From NCBI GenBank assembly GCA_001781685.1, contig MFLZ01000025.1, forward strand, positions 1 to 7,710: DNA of 7,710 nucleotides, read 5' to 3'. Of the stretch, positions 5,570 through 7,710 are shown piece by piece. The position numbers and the translations under genes were made by a program. Source of the stretch: Candidatus Kaiserbacteria bacterium RIFCSPLOWO2_01_FULL_54_13 (lineage in GTDB: Bacteria; Patescibacteriota; Minisyncoccia; Phycocordibacterales; UBA2100). Position 1 is the stretch's first letter; each line of letters begins with the position of its first letter. The notes beneath the pieces are model-generated. The model was not told where the DNA came from. It saw only the letters and a program-made list of their open reading frames with translations, and made no database searches.

Positions 5570-6718
5570 TTAGCACAGCTCCAGCGAGCCATTTGCGACG
5601 AGGTTTTCCGGAGCAACGAACTCTTTTTTGAGCGCATGGAAATATCCCGCGAGGGCGATCATGAGGCCGTTGTCGGTCGAGAATTCGGGAGGACATGCTA
5701 ATAGCTTGCAGCCTGCAGCTTTCAGCTTTTGGTCAAATTCAGAACGAATATGTTTGTTGGCGGAAACGCCACCGCCCATGATGACAGCGTTCACGCCGAA
5801 TTCCTCGACAGCGCGGAGCGTCTTCTCGACAAGCACGTCGGTTACTGCATCTTCGAATTCGCGCGCAATTTTCATCTTGAATTCGTCAAGGTCCGACCTT
5901 GGGGTATCCTTTAAGGTCGGACCTTTGGACTCCACGAGCCGGAGAACTGCTGTCTTCAACCCCGCGAAAGAGAAATCAAAATTATCTTCATGCATCATCG
6001 GCCGTGGCAATTTGTAGTGAGATGTCATCTCACTTTGTCGAGCTCGTTCCGCTAGTTGCGAAATTTCCGGTCCGCCGGGGTAGGGAAGTTCGAGAAGGCG
6101 CGCAACTTTGTCGAACGCTTCGCCCACCGCGTCATCGCGCGTGCGACCGATATATTGATATCTTCTGAACTCCTTCATCAAGATGAGCTCGGTATGTCCT
6201 CCAGAAATAAGGAGGGCGAGAGCAGGGAATTCAAAGTTGTGCAGTCTTTCGCCGATATCGGGACTTCGTAAATCCCGATATCGGGACTTACGAAGTCCCG
6301 ATATTTCCATCATTGAGAGGACAATATGGCCTTCCATGTGATTGACGGGAATTATGGGCATCCGCCGGCTGGCGGACCATTTCTTCGAGAGTTCTTGCGC
6401 GAAGCTGATACCGGTCCAGAGGCACGGCTCAAGCCCGGGGCCGACCGTGACAGCAATAGTATCTATGTTAGGGCGAGAAACTGATTCTTTTGCGAGCAAT
6501 AGGACTTTTTCCAGAACTAGCGGCAAATTCTTGATGTGTTCGCGCTTTGCGACGTTGGGGTAGATGCCGCCGTACTCTGCATGCGATTGCGAATTCACGA
6601 CGTTGCCGAGGACTTTGAATTTGAAGCTGGACCGTCCGCCAGCTGGCGGATCGCCTTCGGCTTCTATGAGCGCGATGCCAGTATCGTCCGCTGAAGTTTC
6701 TATTCCCAGGACTTTCAT
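5570..6718 (-). CDS. tsaD: tRNA N6-adenosine threonylcarbamoyltransferase TsaD
   Basis: TsaD transfers threonylcarbamoyl from its adenylate to A37 of ANN-decoding tRNAs, working with TsaB and TsaE, neither of which is in this window. The ASKHA-fold landmarks are all present: MKVLGIETSADDTG at the N-terminus, the metal-binding H127-MEG-H131, SGGHTEL at 172-178, GGGVSANKHIR at 315-325 and D349 in STDNGLMIALAGY. The usual ETSC cysteine is alanine here. At 382 residues it is longer than the roughly 340 of E. coli TsaD, and much of the excess lies at five palindromes encoding residues 23-28, 115-120, 139-155, 229-235 and 265-277. All stay in frame and miss the catalytic motifs. The ATG overlaps the stop of an upstream 41-codon ORF that starts with a related copy of the TsaD N-terminus. 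No Shine-Dalgarno is visible. Confidence 0.96.
   Translation of the reverse strand: MKVLGIETSADDTGIALIEAEGDPPAGGRSSFKFKVLGNVVNSQSHAEYGGIYPNVAKREHIKNLPLVLEKVLLLAKESVSRPNIDTIAVTVGPGLEPCLWTGISFAQELSKKWSASRRMPIIPVNHMEGHIVLSMMEISGLRKSRYRDLRSPDIGERLHNFEFPALALLISGGHTELILMKEFRRYQYIGRTRDDAVGEAFDKVARLLELPYPGGPEISQLAERARQSEMTSHYKLPRPMMHEDNFDFSFAGLKTAVLRLVESKGPTLKDTPRSDLDEFKMKIAREFEDAVTDVLVEKTLRAVEEFGVNAVIMGGGVSANKHIRSEFDQKLKAAGCKLLACPPEFSTDNGLMIALAGYFHALKKEFVAPENLVANGSLELC
5888..5925. repeat. in-frame palindrome in tsaD, AAGGTC family
   Basis: AAGGTCCGACCTT (5888-5900) and AAGGTCGGACCTT (5913-5925) are perfect inverted arms with a 12-base spacer. Each arm is itself a palindrome apart from its middle base. 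It encodes residues 265-277 (KGPTLKDTPRSDL) between the conserved FSFAGLKTAVLRL and the helix AREFEDAVTDVL, probably a surface loop. Confidence 0.8.
6016..6034. repeat. in-frame palindrome in tsaD, AGTGAGATG arms
   Basis: AGTGAGATG (6016-6024) and CATCTCACT (6026-6034) are perfect arms around a single T. It encodes residues 229-235 (SEMTSHY) ahead of the conserved KLPRPM. The AGTGAG edge is shared with the valS palindrome at 3704-3728, a weak hint of relatedness. Confidence 0.6.
6255..6304. repeat. 50-base in-frame palindrome in tsaD
   Basis: ATATCGGGACTTCGTAA (6255-6271) is perfectly complementary to TTACGAAGTCCCGATAT (6288-6304). The centre adds TCCCGATATCGGGA (6273-6286), itself a perfect palindrome. 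Only the pair 6272/6287 (A/C) breaks the 50-base symmetry. It encodes residues 139-155 (ISGLRKSRYRDLRSPDI), between the metal-binding HMEGH and the SGGHTEL motif. Its TCGGGACTTC edge recurs in the intergenic hairpin at 2114-2123. Confidence 0.88.
6361..6376. repeat. in-frame short palindrome in tsaD (copy 1)
   Basis: TCCGCCGGCTGGCGGA is a 16-base palindrome with one central mismatch. It differs by one base from the perfect copy at 6635-6650, about 260 bases away in the same gene. It encodes residues 115-120 (SASRRM), shortly before the metal-binding VNHMEGH. It is read in a different phase from the other copy. Confidence 0.75.
6635..6650. repeat. in-frame short palindrome in tsaD (copy 2)
   Basis: TCCGCCAGCTGGCGGA is a perfect 16-base palindrome. 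It encodes residues 23-28 (DPPAGG), in the turn between the first two strands of the N-terminal domain, where most TsaD proteins have a shorter loop. The one-base-different copy at 6361-6376 shows this is a dispersed element and not chance. Confidence 0.8.
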
Positions 6719-6840
6719 ATAAGGTTCGGATGTAAAGCGAAGGTTGAAGTGTGCACGTCATGCCCCGTAGCCATCGCCGCAGGCGATGTGGTACCGGGGT
6801 CGTCCGCAGATGTTTCTATACCGAGTATTTTCATCATCAT
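6715..6840 (-). CDS. leader ORF or relic carrying a second TsaD N-terminus
   Basis: A 41-codon ORF begins ATG-ATG-ATG at 6840 and reads MMMKILGIETSADD. Residues 3-14 match the first 12 of TsaD with only I for V changed. The match ends where a palindromic repeat starts, and the rest (PGTTSPAAMATGHDV...) resembles nothing I know. Its TGA overlaps the tsaD ATG as ATGA. A perfect TATAAT (6854-6849) ends eight bases before the first ATG, so this ORF would be the leaderless 5' end of the operon mRNA, and tsaD would be reached by translational coupling. It may be a translated leader, the remnant of an older tsaD start, or an assembly join between two strain variants. Translation is inferred. Confidence 0.5.
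   Translation of the reverse strand: MMMKILGIETSADDPGTTSPAAMATGHDVHTSTFALHPNLI
6763..6799. repeat. imperfect palindromic repeat interrupting the TsaD-like leader
   Basis: CCCCG (6763-6767) and ATCGCC (6773-6778) pair with CGGGG (6795-6799) and GGCGAT (6782-6787). A matching TA pair lies in the stem with a few bulges, and GCA is the loop. It starts exactly where similarity to the tsaD 5' end stops, suggesting insertion or recombination at this element. In the operon mRNA it would form a hairpin between the leader start and the tsaD start. Confidence 0.6.
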
Positions 6841-6848
6841 GTTATAGC

Positions 6849-6854
6849 ATTATA
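6849..6854 (-). promoter_or_regulatory. -10 box of the tsaD-valS-prsW-hsp20 operon
   Basis: On the minus strand a perfect TATAAT (6854-6849) ends eight bases before the ATG at 6840. Transcription should begin at about 6842-6840, at the leader ORF start. No good -35 box is seen at normal spacing. It is the only clear promoter upstream of tsaD. Confidence 0.55.
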
Positions 6855-6879
6855 GCCAAGCGAAGCGAGTGAATCTGGA

Positions 6880-6903
6880 GCTTGCTCACATTTCCGAGCA
6901 AGC
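6880..6903. promoter_or_regulatory. inverted repeat between divergent promoters, possible operator
   Basis: GCTTGCTC (6880-6887) and GAGCAAGC (6896-6903) are perfect 8-base arms around eight bases. A related CGAGCAAAGCG follows at 6914-6924, next to the ABC gene's -10 box. The two divergent -10 boxes lie on either side. This is a plausible site for a dimeric repressor acting on one or both promoters, but no regulator gene is in the window. It has no T-run and is badly placed for a terminator. Confidence 0.4.
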
Positions 6904-6926
6904 GTCGGCTGTGCGAGCAAAGCGAT

Positions 6927-6932
6927 TATAAT
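6927..6932 (+). promoter_or_regulatory. -10 box TATAAT of the ABC exporter gene
   Basis: A perfect TATAAT ends seven bases before the ATG at 6940, so the transcript probably starts at or within a base or two of the start codon. No Shine-Dalgarno precedes the gene and no strong -35 box is seen 16-18 bases upstream. This is the same leaderless pattern as at 65-70 and 6849-6854. Confidence 0.55.
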
Positions 6933-6939
6933 GATCGGC

Positions 6940-7710
6940 ATGTCTTCTTATTGGCGGGACGATTTTCCTACAAGCACGAATCCCGCGCGGTTCTTTCTTT
7001 TCGCATCGCGTCCGCACTGGAAAAGGGCCACCGTCGCGTTTGTGGCTGTCATCATCGCGGGCGCGCTCTATGCGAGCATTCCCTACGTCTTCAAGCTCAT
7101 CACGAATTCGGCCTTCGAACTGCAACAAGGCGGCTCGTATGAGGCTCTCGCCTGGGCGTGCGCAGCGTACCTCCTGATACTTCTTGGAGCGAAGATCATC
7201 TGGCGCGTGAGCGGCTTCGTCGGAGCATTCTGGGCGACAGGGGCGCGGGCGACGGCGCGTCATGCGCTCACTGCCTATGTCACACTCCACTCCCGCTCGT
7301 ATTTCTCGGACCGCTTTGCAGGCTCAATCGCCAACAAGGTCAGTCGCGGGTCAAACGGCATGGTGGATTTGGTCGAACAGCTTTTGTGGCGGTTCTCAGA
7401 ACTCGTTGTGTTTTCCATCGTAAGTTTTGCCATCGCATTCGCGACGAGCGCCGTCTTGGCATGGATATTTTTGGGATGGCTCTTGACGGTTATCGCATTC
7501 AACATATACATCGTGAGAAAGCGCGTTCCCCTCTCTGCGCACGCCCAAAAACTGGAGACCGCGCTTACGGGCACGACCGTCGATCTCCTCACGAATATCA
7601 CGACGATGCAGGAGTACGCGCGGCGTGTTTTCGAAATTGACCGGCTGCGCGGCTTGATCGACGAACGCCGCCGCGCGGGGTTGCGCAACTGGCATTTTGG
7701 CGAGCGCATA
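6940..7710 (+). CDS. ABC transporter, exporter-type transmembrane region (partial)
   Basis: The first 257 codons of a gene that runs off the window. The N-terminus is polar (MSSYWRDDFPTSTNP), followed by hydrophobic helices at about residues 30-53, 68-90 and a longer block near 145-185. The stretch HSRSYFSDRFAGSIANKVSRGSNGMVDLVEQ is the typical ABC_membrane (type I exporter) segment. A cytoplasmic helix (AHAQKLETALTGTTVDLLTNITTMQEYARR) matches the region where a coupling helix is expected. The nucleotide-binding domain with Walker A and signature motifs should follow outside the window, if this is the usual fused half-transporter. Such exporters move lipids, peptides or drugs, and the cargo cannot be told here. 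It is transcribed divergently from the tsaD operon. Confidence 0.85.
   Translation, partial: MSSYWRDDFPTSTNPARFFLFASRPHWKRATVAFVAVIIAGALYASIPYVFKLITNSAFELQQGGSYEALAWACAAYLLILLGAKIIWRVSGFVGAFWATGARATARHALTAYVTLHSRSYFSDRFAGSIANKVSRGSNGMVDLVEQLLWRFSELVVFSIVSFAIAFATSAVLAWIFLGWLLTVIAFNIYIVRKRVPLSAHAQKLETALTGTTVDLLTNITTMQEYARRVFEIDRLRGLIDERRRAGLRNWHFGERI

Noticed and set aside
5888..6650. The palindromes in tsaD as a CRISPR array
   Set aside because: Repeat units differ from each other, spacing is irregular, and all lie in frame within an intact essential gene.
6886..7290. A 134-codon minus-strand ORF across the divergent promoter region
   Set aside because: It overlaps the ABC exporter's coding start and both the -10 box and the inverted repeat. 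Its composition is that of a shadow frame.

Overview
The window looks like chromosome of a small-genome, mid-GC bacterium of the Candidate Phyla Radiation (Patescibacteria, perhaps a Parcubacteria lineage). This is inference. It rests on short versions of housekeeping proteins, a DsbA-like protein anchored by one N-terminal helix, -10 boxes sitting almost on the start codons, and many short palindromic repeats, including some inside essential genes. UGA serves as a stop here (prsW, valS), so the Gracilibacteria-type recoding is not in use. I see no rRNA, tRNA, transposase, phage gene or CRISPR array.

Layout, left to right. 1-76: window edge with a hairpin and a -10 box. 77-895 (+): a RecB/Cas4-like PD-(D/E)XK nuclease. 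896-1001: a hairpin and a conventional promoter. 1002-1259 (+): a two-helix small membrane protein with a strong Shine-Dalgarno. 1278-1300: a shared terminator between convergent genes. 2035-1307 (-): a membrane-anchored CPFC thioredoxin-fold protein with its own promoter. 2036-2127: two overlapping hairpins. Then a minus-strand operon, transcribed right to left: a 41-codon leader ORF (6840-6715), tsaD (6718-5570), valS (5560-3332), a PrsW-family protease (3335-2631) and an Hsp20 chaperone (2634-2128). Three of its four junctions are ATGA stop/start overlaps. From 6940 (+) an ABC exporter subunit is transcribed divergently and runs off the window end.

The operon links translation (t6A37 modification of ANN-decoding tRNAs, valine charging) with proteostasis (intramembrane protease, small heat-shock protein). 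The separately transcribed DsbA-like protein adds extracytoplasmic disulfide chemistry.

Two things are unusual. First, tsaD is preceded by a second, divergent copy of its own first 12 codons, placed right behind the operon's -10 box. The copy is cut off by a palindromic repeat and its ORF stops on the tsaD start codon. The two copies differ almost only at third codon positions. Second, perfect or near-perfect palindromes are embedded in frame in tsaD (five) and valS (two), and a repeat-like sequence supplies the valS C-terminus, which appears to lack the usual coiled-coil arm. One of these palindromes shares its core with the hairpin between hsp20 and the DsbA-like gene, so the same repeat family appears to occupy both intergenic and coding DNA.
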